64,000 bases of DNA from Epithemia pelagica (lineage: Eukaryota > Bacillariophyta > Bacillariophyceae > Surirellales > Surirellaceae): contig OX337233.1 of NCBI GenBank assembly GCA_946965045.2, forward strand, positions 310,001 to 374,000, written 5' to 3'. The notes under the pieces are model-generated. The model had not been told where the DNA came from. It searched no databases and saw nothing but the letters and a program-made list of their open reading frames with translations. A program made the position numbers and the translations under genes. This document shows positions 22,037 to 32,356 of the stretch, piece after piece (the stretch's first letter is position 1; every line of letters begins with the position of its first letter).

Positions 22037-23224
22037 TCAAGTTTCATCCTTTCCTTCATCACCACGGCGTGTATCGGGCCTTGCTCGTTTATGAGCTGAT
22101 GTCGAGGCGGAGAAGGGTGAATTATCAGCAAGTTGGATATTCCTTCCTTCCCGAAATAGACAACATCTGTCGATCTGATGCTCAAAGAGTCGTCGAAAAC
22201 ACCACGTATGCTTGTCCAGTAGTGGTAATGTCGCACAGGCAGAACTGCCAAAACCACTTATCACGGCAACATGATTGGCAACAATCGCCATACTGAAGTG
22301 ATCGCGGCGATTTCCGAATGGTGGGAGATTCCACACACGGTTGCGGTGCGTATCCAAGACGTCCACGGTTGAATCGCCTAGTCCTCCGGCCACTACCAAA
22401 CAGGATCCCACGGTAACCACTGCACAAGAACTTCGTGCATTGGAAAGCACCATATTAGAATGAGCGGTCCAGGTCGACGAGAAAGAAATGAACGTCGAGC
22501 CAGTTTCCTTTTTTGTCTCTTCATTGTCACCAGGCTTTGAAAATTCCAAATACTCCACCGAGCGTCCTGTGTAGCCTCCAACGGAGAAGATGCGGTTACC
22601 AATGACCACACTAGCACAATATGATCGAGGAATATTCATGCTTGGTCCCGCAGTGACAGTGTGGTTGTTTGTATCTATAATATCCACTGACGACAAATCA
22701 TGATCGTTGTAGCCGCCCATTACAACGATGTATCGGTTGTGAACCGCGACAGCACAACATCCAAACCGTCGCGTTGATAATCGACATGTCAATGTCGTCC
22801 AATTACTCGTATGTGTGGTGCTTGCTGTTAAAAATGGTTGTAGTATATCGTTCGCATCAATGCGTTCGATACAATCCAAAGTTGCTGTATTGCGACCTCC
22901 CATCACGTAGACGCCGCCATTGCACAAAACAGCGGCATGTCCTCGACGACTCTTGTTCATTGGTGGCCCCTCTCGCCACTGCTTGTCTGGGTCTGCCAAA
23001 TTTAATACAAGAATGGAATTGACCTCGCCATAACCTGTTCGATATCCGCCCAACACGACGACGGTTTGTTCCGTCTTGTTATCGGGATGATCGAGAACGA
23101 CCGAAGCATGATAGTAACGCCATCCACCCTCAAGAGGAGGCCAGTCCTCGAAATTCCATTCAGGTGTCTCGTCTAACAAAACAAGGCCCGACTGCCATGC
23201 TTGTTCTTTCATCGTCGTGGCCAT
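22037..23224 (-). CDS. Kelch-repeat protein K6
   Basis: 395 residues from the family ATG (MATTMKEQAWQSG). Six kelch repeats are intact (VVVLGG, VYVMGG, IVVMGG, IFSVGG, LVVAGG, VAVISG) and a basic tail follows (AHKRARPDTRRGDEG). In the fourth repeat the loop after the Gly pair is shortened (YTGRSVEYL). The frame remains open upstream to 23416 through the conserved 5' module. Confidence 0.85.
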   Translation of the reverse strand: MATTMKEQAWQSGLVLLDETPEWNFEDWPPLEGGWRYYHASVVLDHPDNKTEQTVVVLGGYRTGYGEVNSILVLNLADPDKQWREGPPMNKSRRGHAAVLCNGGVYVMGGRNTATLDCIERIDANDILQPFLTASTTHTSNWTTLTCRLSTRRFGCCAVAVHNRYIVVMGGYNDHDLSSVDIIDTNNHTVTAGPSMNIPRSYCASVVIGNRIFSVGGYTGRSVEYLEFSKPGDNEETKKETGSTFISFSSTWTAHSNMVLSNARSSCAVVTVGSCLVVAGGLGDSTVDVLDTHRNRVWNLPPFGNRRDHFSMAIVANHVAVISGFGSSACATLPLLDKHTWCFRRLFEHQIDRCCLFREGRNIQLADNSPFSASTSAHKRARPDTRRGDEGKDET

Positions 23225-23959
23225 GGTTTCACAAAATGACTGCAGCAAATTTATGGGGATCGAGACACTGTCTTGTAAGAGGCACGTAGGTTTGCTCTTT
23301 CGTTGCGATGCTGATGCTGACGGGTACGGACTGGAAGCACGACTGACTTGACGAAAAGGATGGACCGAAGATGAGTCGCTTTCGTCACAAGACAAATCGT
23401 GACCGTAGCCACGCAATGAAGAAGATCACGCACTCTTGTTCGGAGTACCGTAGAAGTTTTATTGGATACCGGAATAAACTAGCATCCCAAATTTCAAATT
23501 TGAATCGTGACGCCAACCACCAACTGTCATTTCGACGCCGGCCCTTCCAATGGAAGGATTACTTAGACGCGTGGCAGGTGAGACGGGCGGTAGACTTCAC
23601 ACAGTAGAGTTAAGGTTTAGTCTGTCTGCTGTCCTTGTTTCTGCGGACCTCTAATGGCGAATTTGTTCCATCCTGCTACGAGCTCCATCAATCGATATGG
23701 GTAACCGGTAACCGTAGTGGCCCGTGCTTCACGTTTCCGATACTCGGTTGAACTTCCGGCCCTACGAGATTCACTACACCATACATTTTCCTAAAGTAAA
23801 ATGAATTGCCCTCATGCTCTTGCACATTTTGTTGCGAGATTCTTCTCACCAACTGCACCCACACCATCACCATGGTGAGGCGGCGCTAGCACAATAATCA
23901 ACCCGCCTCCTCTACGAGTATGCATATAAACAGCTACTAGTACAGAACATCTATCTAGC
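23225..23959. other. Kelch upstream module, then no gene
   Basis: Bases 23225-23400 are the conserved kelch upstream module. The rest has only short frames and no recognisable repeat from the array. Confidence 0.4.
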
Positions 23960-25050
23960 TTAGTACATGCTTCTCTGTGTCGTAGGTCGTACAATAGGCA
24001 ATCGTTTCGGTGTTGAGTATGGTGCTGTTGCCGTGCCGTGGTCGCCGAATGTTTTGCCGTTTGGCCGAAACGAGCAGTTGATTGTTGAGTATGTCATTGT
24101 CGTCGGATGTCGCTGTCGTCGCTTGTCGTTGTCGCCGCTTGTCGTTGTTGCCGCTTGCTGTCTTGTCGCATGCCGTTGTCGTCGCTTGTCGTTGTCACCG
24201 CTTGCTGTTGTTGAAGGGCACAGTCTCGGGCAGAGGGTTCGGTGACAGCGAAAAGTTGATTGTTGCGTGGGGGTTGTTGTTGTTGCCGAGTGTTGTTTTT
24301 GTTGTTGTTTGTTCATTCGTTCGTTCGTTCGATCAGTGGCGGTGAGTAGTTGATTGTTGTGTTTGGATTTTTGTTGTCGCCGAGTGTTGTTGTTGTCGTT
24401 CATTCGTTCTTTCGTTCTTTCGTTCATTCGATCGATCAGCTGTGACATCGTCGCCGATTGTTTCGCCATTTGTAGTTGAGCCGCTTGTGGTTGTCGTTGT
24501 CGTCGCTTGTTACCACCAGTGGACGAGGCTTCGATTTGTTGGGTGAGGGCAACGAAAAGACGAGGAGTTGATTGTTTCGTCGCAAGGTAGAAGAAGGAGG
24601 ACGACCACACCATCTTGTCGCCGAGTCTTGCCGCCGAGTGTCGTTGTCGAGTGTTGTTGCCGAGTGTTGTTGTTGTTCGTTCGGTGGCAGCGAGGAGTGA
24701 GTAGTTGGTTGTTGTGTGTTTGGGTTTTGGGTTGTTGTTGTTGTTGCCGAGTGTTGTCGACTCGCAAGGCTCTTCGACCACCGCCCATCAGCTTCACGGC
24801 ATCCCCTCCTTCTTCCACTCAAATTGTGCTGTGGGAATCAGCCGCACCACCGGCACCACCATCGTCTGTCGCAGTAGAAGCAGTCCTTCCACCCACGGTT
24901 CACGTTTGTTTTGTCTGGACAAATCAGCTTTTGTTGCGTTTGAGCCACCAACGGTCGAGGCTTTCCAATGTTGTGCTCGGTCTATAAAGTAACGAGGAGT
25001 TGATTGCTGCATGCGGACGTATGATCGGTGACTTGCTGGATGCATTCTAT
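23960..25050. repeat. Low-complexity degenerate tandem repeat
   Basis: Built from GTCGTTGTCGCCGCTT-like triplet-rich stretches alternating with units containing GAGTTGATTGTTG and CCGAGTGTTGTTGTTG. The first of these recurs near 24075, 24250, 24345, 24560 and 24990. A 273-codon minus-strand frame runs through it but is only Thr/Asn/Gln-rich repeat. It lies between K6 and Copia-1. Confidence 0.65.
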
Positions 25051-26046
25051 CGGTTGTCGTCGTCTTCTTCTCAAGGTCACTTCCTCTGTTTCGGATGCCA
25101 AATAAGGAAGACTTCAAAACCTTGCCGTCGGTCCATAAAAAAAGCCAACTCATCCCTGCCCGCCCATTCCCTCACGGTACACTTGATTCTTAGGCATCCT
25201 TGATGGTCGCAAGAGAGCTGGCACCTTTCGTTGGAGGTGCACACCGGCTTGAGTGTGTCATGGTGGTGTTACGCAGTGCAAAATGACCGTAGTGGTGTCC
25301 CTACGAAGTTAGAATCACTGTAGAAAAAACAGTGGGGGTATGAAAAGCACGGGCCACTACGGTTACCCATATCGATTGATGGAGCTCGTATTCCAGGCTC
25401 AGGTCAGTTTCGTCGCCATTTAATTTCGGGATGCGTCGTCCTAGTCGTAGAGTGTGTCGTGGTGAAAAACACAAGCAATATAAAGGGCCAAGGTCATTCG
25501 CTGCTGACATGGCTTGGTACGGTGCAGGCAAACGGTGAACCTCGTTCGGCGTCTTCTACGAAAAGCACCGACAAAAGTAAAGACGAACGAGCATGTCGGT
25601 AAGGACACCGGACCGATTGCTGTATAGGTACGCAATTCGTTGAAAAGCTTCCAGCCGTGGAACACACCGACAGTCGGTCCATCTCGTCCATTGTCGTCGA
25701 CCACACATACTTCGTCTGGCCGTCGAACAGTAACGATGGTTCGTCTTTCGTCTTCTCTCTATCTCCTTTTCTGTCACGTGTTGTGTCACATGTAAGGATC
25801 ACTATATGCCGATGCTGTAGATGACGACACAGAACTGACATTGTCTGTCTGAGAATCCGAACCCCCTCACAACAGGAGGTTGCGAGGAGGTTGCGACTTT
25901 TGCTGCGACCCATGAAGGATTCCTCGCGCTTCGCATACTCATCAGAATAGAGAAGATTGTACGCATTCACATGTTCCCCGCCGAGGTGCTGGAATGGCAT
26001 CACGAACACAAGATCTTTTTGGCCTCTCTGTGCATGATATAGGAAT
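25051..26046. other. Region without a supported gene
   Basis: Short overlapping frames only. The longest minus-strand frame (25494-26165) runs into the Copia-1 LTR. I see nothing recognisable. Confidence 0.4.
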
Positions 26047-26310
26047 TGTTGAGGATATGTGACCAGGCGACGAGTAGCAGCAAGCAGACGACGAGTAGCA
26101 GCGAGCAAGCAGCGACTCAAGAATGTGATTCGGAAGCAAAGGATCCAAACTTGAATGATGAACATGCCGAAGCGTGGACTTTAGTGCGTCGACGTGGCAA
26201 AAGCAACATTCGGCAAGATGAACAAGCAAGTGTTCATTCTAAGGAGATTACGTAGTTCGATAAGCCTATAAAGAGTTGCTTTTACGGCACGGCTTGTTTG
26301 AGTTTCAACA
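26047..26310 (+). repeat. Copia-1 5' LTR
   Basis: 264 bp, TGTTGAGG to TTTCAACA. It contains TATAAAG at about 26267-26273 and the 14-nt segment 26237-26250 that is complementary to the bases just after the LTR. Confidence 0.95.
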
Positions 26311-26324
26311 TAATCTCCTTAGAA
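26311..26324 (+). promoter_or_regulatory. Copia-1 candidate primer-binding site, complementary to its own LTR
   Basis: TAATCTCCTTAGAA begins at the first base after the 5' LTR, exactly where minus-strand priming occurs in LTR elements. It does not resemble a tRNA 3' end (no TGG start). It is the perfect reverse complement of TTCTAAGGAGATTA at 26237-26250 (and 32261-32274 in the 3' LTR). Pairing would place the primer's 3' end against the LTR boundary, as self-priming requires; this is known from Tf1 of fission yeast. Confidence 0.6.
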
Positions 26325-26371
26325 AGTAAAGCCTTATATCGTATCACAGACTGTGACGGGAACTACGGTAT

Positions 26372-27043
26372 ATGAGCGAGAGACGTGAAGCGCGTTGGCA
26401 AGATATATTGGCTCAATTGGCTCGGCTGACTCTCGAGGAACAAGAAGAGGTACACGCAATTGAAGAGCGCTTTCAACAAGAATACCGAAGAAGAGAAGCT
26501 CAACACCGTCAAACGGTGGCGGCACTTGAGCGTCAACGAGAAACGGATCGTGACAACGCATACGACGAGTGTGAGATTCGGAAGCAACTTGTGTTTGAAA
26601 AAGCTCAAGCAAAACGTGACAGCTTGTTGAGAGAAATCCAACACCTCGACGAGGACAAGACACCTGCCCCAGAACCCCGGTCAACTACACCGGATCCACC
26701 GGAACCATCAAGACAGGCAACGCCCGAAACAGAGGTAAAACAGACAGCTGGGCCAAGATTCCAAAACAGTACGCCTCAATCTCAAACAAGTCATCCAGTG
26801 CAAGTCGCACAGCCTCCTTCAATCGCATCGCAAAGAAACAGCCCCATCAGGTGGATCCCAATTGGAACTAGAGTGTGGGTACTCAATCCCCTCAAATTGA
26901 AGAATCAAGCCTCCACCACCCATCTTGAAGGAGTCATATCGAGACACGGTAGTTTCTACCATTTCATACGCATTTGGAATCCATCTACGGGGAAACACGA
27001 AGAACATCGTCGACACCGAGACAGCCTAGCTGTAGTCGAATAA
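26372..27043 (+). CDS. Copia-1 extra ORF upstream of gag-pol
   Basis: 223 residues, ending one base before the gag-pol ATG and in another frame. Residues 1-95 are highly charged and helical, likely coiled coil (LTLEEQEEVHAIEERFQQEY). Residues about 95-150 are a Pro/Thr/Gln-rich linker. The C-terminus (about 165-223) looks like a small beta-barrel of Tudor or chromo type (IPIGTRVWVLNP, then GVISRHGSFYHFIRIW). Standard copia elements have no ORF here. Its tight spacing to gag-pol suggests translation by reinitiation. It could be a nucleic-acid or chromatin binding accessory factor, which is inference. Confidence 0.75.
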   Translation: MSERREARWQDILAQLARLTLEEQEEVHAIEERFQQEYRRREAQHRQTVAALERQRETDRDNAYDECEIRKQLVFEKAQAKRDSLLREIQHLDEDKTPAPEPRSTTPDPPEPSRQATPETEVKQTAGPRFQNSTPQSQTSHPVQVAQPPSIASQRNSPIRWIPIGTRVWVLNPLKLKNQASTTHLEGVISRHGSFYHFIRIWNPSTGKHEEHRRHRDSLAVVE

Positions 27044-27044
27044 G

Positions 27045-30000
27045 ATGTCGACTGGTGGGAACGGCCCTCGGCCGGATGGAGCAGAATCAAGCGGGGGACG
27101 AGGTAATCAAACGGGCGGTCGATCCAATGGAGGCAGAGGACGAGGAGGTCGTGGCAAAAACCAAGGCCAACAATCAAACACTCGCTTTCAGGGCCAAGAA
27201 CCATCGTTGAAAGATTGCGTGTTTGATTACAGTGAAGATCCCCAGTCCAAGCGGTACCTACGCAACGTTGAGTTGTTAGTGGGCTACGTGGGGACATCAT
27301 TTGACTACTACAACCTAGAGTATCAAAAGGCGCTGGAGAAATTGGAACTTAAAGATCCAGAGAAAGCAAAGGTTCCAGATGATCCCACAGACCCCATTCA
27401 GATGGAAGAATGGAAAATGGAGTACAAGGCGAGAAAGGATCAAGTGAAGGCCTATCGCAACTTTCGCGCTTCCTTGTTCAGTGTCATTCTAGGGCAATGC
27501 ACGCCCCTCATGAAGGACAAGTTGCAAGCCAAACCAGAATATGAAGCTATCAACGATGAAAGGGACGGTGTGGCTCTACTCAAGTTGATCAAACAAACAA
27601 CCTTCACGTTTGATTCCGGCCGAATCTACAAGCTGGTCGGTCGCGACAAGTTGAAAGAAGAGTTTTATGGCTTGAAACGCAGAAACAATCAAACCCTACA
27701 CAGCTATTATGAAGTGTTTAGGGCAAAAGTGAAAGTTCTCAATGAGGTCGGTGTGGTGTTGTATGATAAAGATCTCGTGGAGATGATTGCCAAGAAAAAT
27801 GGAAGGGACACTCCAGCATCTATAGATCGTGACGAAGCACAAGAGAGATGTGTGGCAATCCGATTCATTCGAACATGTGGCCATCGCGAGTACGAGGCCC
27901 ATTTGCAAAACATGTTTTTGGACGGACACAAAGATGTGTACCCTGCCACTTTGGCGGATGCAAGGGCAATTCTTGATAACCGCATGACAGGTAAACAGAA
28001 GCAACCGAATCAAAACCAACAAACTCCGACTGAGAATGCCACTGGCATGGCATACCATACACAAGAGTTGGACGACAGCAATGAAAGCCAAGCAGCGTCC
28101 ACATTGACTGGTAACAGCCACATGACAACAAACTCACGACAAACCCAGAGTCGCAATGGGAGTGGCAACAATAGCCGAGGAAGAGAACAAGCGAGTACAG
28201 GCAACGGTCAATCACGAGGTCATGAATCAAATCAAACACAAACCAACAATAATGGTGAATTGAATGAGACCAATGAATCAACCGGCCTGCAGGACACGCA
28301 TCGTGACTCACTTCAATATTCTTTTTCTGCTTCTTCTTCACAGGCTAGCATATCCCCAGAATGGCTACTCCTCGACAACCAATCGACTGTAGACATCATC
28401 CGAGACTCCACCCTCCTCAAGAATATTCACACAGCCGAGCGCCCAATCATGATCCAAAGTCACGCTGGGCGACGTCAAATTTCCAAACAAGGCCTACTCC
28501 CCGGATATGGCATCGTTTGGCATGACCCGAAAGGGCCGGCCAACATCATATCACTCAATAATGCACGCACAAGGTTCTCAATCAAGTATGACAGCGAGAA
28601 CGGGAACACATTCAATCTCTTCGACCGATCTTCAGGGCGACTCAAACACCAATTCCTGCCAAGTCAAGACGGTTTGTTCTATATGGATACGTCAAGAATG
28701 CAGAGTAGTCTCATCACTACGGTTAATGATAATGAATCTGCTTATTCTCAAGACGAAGTCTATAGAGCTAAACTGGCACGATCATTAATGGCCAAGATAG
28801 GTCGTCCATCCACACGTGATTTCGTACACATCATACGAAACAATCTGTTGCCGAACACAACGATCACTGTGGACGACGTCAAGAGGGCCGAGAAAATATA
28901 CGGGCCAGACCTTGGAAGTCTCAAGGGCAAGACGACACGTCGTAAATCGCCTGTGGTTAACTCGTCACAGACCGTACCACCACGGATCAAAGAAGAACAC
29001 AAGGATGTGACACTCACTGTTGATATTCTTCACGTCAACAACATTCCTTTCCTCGCAACGACGTCAAGGAAGTTGCATTTTGGGACTATGGAAGCAATGG
29101 CCAATACCACCGACGATGATGTCATGAACTCGTTGCGCAGAGTGGTTGCGATCTATCGCAGAGGTGGCTTGCGCCCGCGGATGTTGCTCGCGGACGGAGC
29201 TTTCTGTTCCGAAAAGATGAAGACAGAGTTGCAATTGATCGGAGTATTGTTAAACCCAACCGCAAGAGATGAACATGTGGGAGACATTGAACGGTACATA
29301 CGTACAGTAAAAGAAAGAATGAGATGTGTTTATAACACCCTACCATTCAAAGAAATCCCGAAGGTCATGATCATTGAGATGGCCAAATTCGCTACCTTCT
29401 GGCTAAATAGTTTCCCTCATCGGTTGGGGATTTCACAATCAGAAAGCCCACGACTGCTCGTGACGGGAGAACAGGTCGACTTCAACAAGCACTGTCGCTT
29501 CGAATTTGGACAGTACGTCCAATGTCATGAAGAACATGACAACTCGATGGCGCCCAGGACCATAGGTGCTCTAGCATTGAGGCCTACTGGGAATCGTCAG
29601 GGTAGTTATTATTTTTTGAGTCTTGTCAGCGGACGAGTCATAACACGGAACCACGCCACAGCCCTACCGATGCCCCAAGAAGTGATCCAACGTGTGCACC
29701 AATTGGCTAGAGCCCAAAATATGCAACCAGGGTTAGCTTTCGGTAATAGAGATAATCGGATTTTGTGGATGGATCAAGACAACGACCTTTACAACGAAGA
29801 AGACGATGAATCCTACATCAATGATGAACAGGAGGACATCGAGCTACGCTATGATGATGATATGATCGAAGATGAACTGGTGGGTGCCGACAATTCTGAA
29901 GAAGATGTCAACGGCGAACCTGCAATCAACCCGATGTTTGGTCCCGATGACCAACACATGGAAATTCAAGGAGTGGGTGACCCACTAGCCGGAGAACTTG

Positions 30001-32279
30001 ACCTGAACGGTCCGGAAATTGAAGGAGTGGAGGCAGATGGAGAACTGCCAATCCATCCTATGGCAGAAGATGATGGTAGTGCAGTCCCGGAGGAGGCAGT
30101 GATGGATGTGGAGGAGGATGTAGAGGAGAATGAGGGGGAGCTAGCCGGTGGAGAGGATATGGAAGAGGGACAAGACATACAAGACATTGACGCTAATGAA
30201 GGTACCGAAGACAACAGTGCGGCTGATCCGGTACGTCAGCATCATCAACATCAACAACAACAACAACAACAACACAGGTACAATCTACGACCAAATCGTG
30301 AAAGGAGCTACGCGCACCGATATGGGCATTCGTTTGCCTGCATCGATACTCTAAAAGGAGGGCGTTATGATGGAATCCTTCGAGATGGAGTGTTGTTTCT
30401 TGTAGCGAGTGAGGTGAATCAAGCCACACCGCAGATGCCTATGAAAAAGGGCATCAAACTGTTTGGAAACAAGGGAGTGGCCGCCGTGAAGGTGGAAATC
30501 CAACAATTGCATGATAGAGGAGTATTGAGGGCAGTACACAAAACTGACCTCAGCTGGAATGAGGTGCAACAAGCACTAGGTTACCTAATGTTTTTGAAAC
30601 GAAAACGGTGTGGCAAGATTAAAGGAAGAGGCTGTGCCGACGGACGCAAACAACGTGCGTACATAGAGAAGGAAGATTCAGCTTCTCCTACCGTGGCCAC
30701 CGATTCTGTATTCATTACTGCCGTCATTGATGCCCTAGAACGACGTGTGGTTGCTGTGGCAGACATCCCAGGTGCGTTTATGCACTCGGATATGGATCCT
30801 GGCGTCTACATGCGGCTTAATGGACTTATGGCTGAGCTACTCCTAGAAGTCGACCATGAAGCATATGCCCCATATCTAACATATGAGAAGGGCGAGCCGG
30901 TTATATACGTGGAAATGTTGAAGGCTCTCTACGGGACGTTGCGTGCAGCTCGTCTCTTCTGGGAAAAATTGACCGTGGTGCTCAAAAGTTGGGGATTTCA
31001 AATCAACCCCTATGATTCCTGCGTTGCAAACAAAACAATCAACAACAAACAATGCACGGTAACTTGGCACATTGACGATCTAAAAATATCGCATGTGGAC
31101 GGTGCCGTTGTAACCAAATTTATTGAGGACCTCAAAGCAGAGTTCGGCCAGTTGGGAGAAATCTCTGTGTCGGAAGGAACAAGGCACGACTATTTGGGCA
31201 TGTTCTTAGACTATGGAGAGGATGGGGTTGTGCAGGTGGACATGAGGTCCTACCTGGACACCATTTTGATCTCGCTACCGAAAGAATGGATCGGTAAAGC
31301 ACGGTCACCCGCTGCTAAGCATTTATATCATACGGACCCGAACTCTCGAAAACTCAATGAGGAGGAGGCGGATCGATTCCACAGTGTAACAATGCAGCTA
31401 GCGTACATGGCGCAAAGAGGACGCCCAGATATACGCACTGCTGTGGCCTTTTTGAGCACTCGTGTCATGAATCCAGACGTTGATGATCAGAGAAAACTCG
31501 GTCGGGTTCTCAAGTACCTACAATCAACCAAGGATCTGATCCTACGACTAGAGGGTGATGGATCTGGAACACTCTGTTGGTGGGTGGACGCCTCCTTCGC
31601 TACTCACCCAGACATGAAAGGACAGACCGGTGGAGTAATGACTATGGGCAAGGGTGCCGTCATGACTGCCTCATCAAAACAAAAACTTGTGGCGCGAAGT
31701 TCAACCGAATGTGAATTGATAGGCGTGCACGACGTGTTGCCGTCGATGTTATGGAGCCAGAACTTTCTGAGAGCCCAAGGACATGAAGTAAAGAACGTTG
31801 TCCTGCACCAGGACAATCAAAGCAGTATCCTACTGGAACGAAACGGTCGGTTGTCGAGCTCGAAAAGAACCAAACACATCAATCTACGATATTTCTATAT
31901 CACAGATTGCATTCGCCGAAAGGACGTGAATGTGCGTTTCTGCCCGACGGATGAGATGATCGCTGACTTCTTTACTAAACCATTGCAGGGTCAAGCTTTT
32001 TATCGCCTGCGGGATATCATCATGAATGTGGTCCCGAGTAGTAAGTATCACTCCTCGGCCCAAAGGAGTGTGTTGAGGATATGTGACCAGGCGACGAGTA
32101 GCAGCAAGCAGACGACGAGTAGCAGCGAGCAAGCAGCGACTCAAGAATGTGATTCGGAAGCAAAGGATCCAAACTTGAATGATGAACATGCCGAAGCGTG
32201 GACTTTAGTGCGTCGACGTGGCAAAAGCAACATTCGGCAAGATGAACAAGCAAGTGTTCATTCTAAGGAGATTACGTAG
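27045..32279 (+). CDS. Copia-1 Gag-Pol polyprotein
   Basis: 1744 residues, uninterrupted. A Gly/Arg-rich N-terminus (GGRGRGGRGKN) leads into a gag domain (about 60-320) without a CCHC zinc knuckle. The protease site is LLLDNQST near residue 438, DNQ replacing the usual D-T/S-G. The integrase core shows Asp near 660 (LTVDILHV), Asp near 716 (LLADGAF) and Glu near 747. Reverse transcriptase spans about 1150-1450 with HIDD near 1342 in the YxDD position. RNase H (about 1510-1660) has WWVDASF and STECELIG. The last 70 residues are encoded inside the 3' LTR. A (CAA)n tract around 30250-30275 gives a Gln run. Everything needed for transposition appears intact. Confidence 0.93.
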   Translation: MSTGGNGPRPDGAESSGGRGNQTGGRSNGGRGRGGRGKNQGQQSNTRFQGQEPSLKDCVFDYSEDPQSKRYLRNVELLVGYVGTSFDYYNLEYQKALEKLELKDPEKAKVPDDPTDPIQMEEWKMEYKARKDQVKAYRNFRASLFSVILGQCTPLMKDKLQAKPEYEAINDERDGVALLKLIKQTTFTFDSGRIYKLVGRDKLKEEFYGLKRRNNQTLHSYYEVFRAKVKVLNEVGVVLYDKDLVEMIAKKNGRDTPASIDRDEAQERCVAIRFIRTCGHREYEAHLQNMFLDGHKDVYPATLADARAILDNRMTGKQKQPNQNQQTPTENATGMAYHTQELDDSNESQAASTLTGNSHMTTNSRQTQSRNGSGNNSRGREQASTGNGQSRGHESNQTQTNNNGELNETNESTGLQDTHRDSLQYSFSASSSQASISPEWLLLDNQSTVDIIRDSTLLKNIHTAERPIMIQSHAGRRQISKQGLLPGYGIVWHDPKGPANIISLNNARTRFSIKYDSENGNTFNLFDRSSGRLKHQFLPSQDGLFYMDTSRMQSSLITTVNDNESAYSQDEVYRAKLARSLMAKIGRPSTRDFVHIIRNNLLPNTTITVDDVKRAEKIYGPDLGSLKGKTTRRKSPVVNSSQTVPPRIKEEHKDVTLTVDILHVNNIPFLATTSRKLHFGTMEAMANTTDDDVMNSLRRVVAIYRRGGLRPRMLLADGAFCSEKMKTELQLIGVLLNPTARDEHVGDIERYIRTVKERMRCVYNTLPFKEIPKVMIIEMAKFATFWLNSFPHRLGISQSESPRLLVTGEQVDFNKHCRFEFGQYVQCHEEHDNSMAPRTIGALALRPTGNRQGSYYFLSLVSGRVITRNHATALPMPQEVIQRVHQLARAQNMQPGLAFGNRDNRILWMDQDNDLYNEEDDESYINDEQEDIELRYDDDMIEDELVGADNSEEDVNGEPAINPMFGPDDQHMEIQGVGDPLAGELDLNGPEIEGVEADGELPIHPMAEDDGSAVPEEAVMDVEEDVEENEGELAGGEDMEEGQDIQDIDANEGTEDNSAADPVRQHHQHQQQQQQQHRYNLRPNRERSYAHRYGHSFACIDTLKGGRYDGILRDGVLFLVASEVNQATPQMPMKKGIKLFGNKGVAAVKVEIQQLHDRGVLRAVHKTDLSWNEVQQALGYLMFLKRKRCGKIKGRGCADGRKQRAYIEKEDSASPTVATDSVFITAVIDALERRVVAVADIPGAFMHSDMDPGVYMRLNGLMAELLLEVDHEAYAPYLTYEKGEPVIYVEMLKALYGTLRAARLFWEKLTVVLKSWGFQINPYDSCVANKTINNKQCTVTWHIDDLKISHVDGAVVTKFIEDLKAEFGQLGEISVSEGTRHDYLGMFLDYGEDGVVQVDMRSYLDTILISLPKEWIGKARSPAAKHLYHTDPNSRKLNEEEADRFHSVTMQLAYMAQRGRPDIRTAVAFLSTRVMNPDVDDQRKLGRVLKYLQSTKDLILRLEGDGSGTLCWWVDASFATHPDMKGQTGGVMTMGKGAVMTASSKQKLVARSSTECELIGVHDVLPSMLWSQNFLRAQGHEVKNVVLHQDNQSSILLERNGRLSSSKRTKHINLRYFYITDCIRRKDVNVRFCPTDEMIADFFTKPLQGQAFYRLRDIIMNVVPSSKYHSSAQRSVLRICDQATSSSKQTTSSSEQAATQECDSEAKDPNLNDEHAEAWTLVRRRGKSNIRQDEQASVHSKEIT

Positions 32280-32334
32280 TTCGATAAGCCTATAAAGAGT
32301 TGCTTTTACGGCACGGCTTGTTTGAGTTTCAACA
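32071..32334 (+). repeat. Copia-1 3' LTR
   Basis: Identical to the 5' LTR. The gag-pol frame runs into it and stops at 32277-32279 (TAG), so the LTR is partly coding. TATAAAG at 32291-32297 lies about 60 bp before the LRR-TIR start codon. Confidence 0.95.
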
Positions 32335-32356
32335 GAATCATATATCTATTAAAACG

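Larger units (their letters stand above)
26047..32334 (+). mobile_element. Copia-1: full-length Ty1/copia LTR retrotransposon
   Basis: 6288 bp with two 264-bp LTRs (26047-26310 and 32071-32334) that are identical by eye, running TGTTGA to TCAACA. This points to very recent insertion. Flanks read GGAAT before and GAATC after, giving a 4-bp GAAT duplication or an imperfect 5-bp one. It encodes an extra ORF (26372-27043) and one gag-pol ORF (27045-32279). A short purine tract (AAAGGAG) precedes the 3' LTR. It lies between the repeat region downstream of K6 and the LRR-TIR gene, ending 22 bp before that gene's start codon. Confidence 0.95.

Noticed and set aside
23960-24781. A 273-codon minus-strand frame
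   Set aside because: It runs through a degenerate triplet-rich tandem repeat; the Thr/Asn/Gln/Arg-rich composition follows from the repeat and no domain is visible.
26042-26046. A perfect 5-bp target duplication for Copia-1
   Set aside because: Flanks are GGAAT and GAATC; only GAAT is shared, so a clean 5-bp duplication cannot be claimed.
27696-28341. Long minus-strand frames inside the copia gag-pol genes
   Set aside because: They are antisense to intact gag-pol coding sequence with clear motifs on the plus strand.
32300-32356. LRR-TIR start at the ATG inside the LTR
   Set aside because: These 19 codons are Copia-1 LTR sequence; they cannot be part of the original gene, though they could be translated now.
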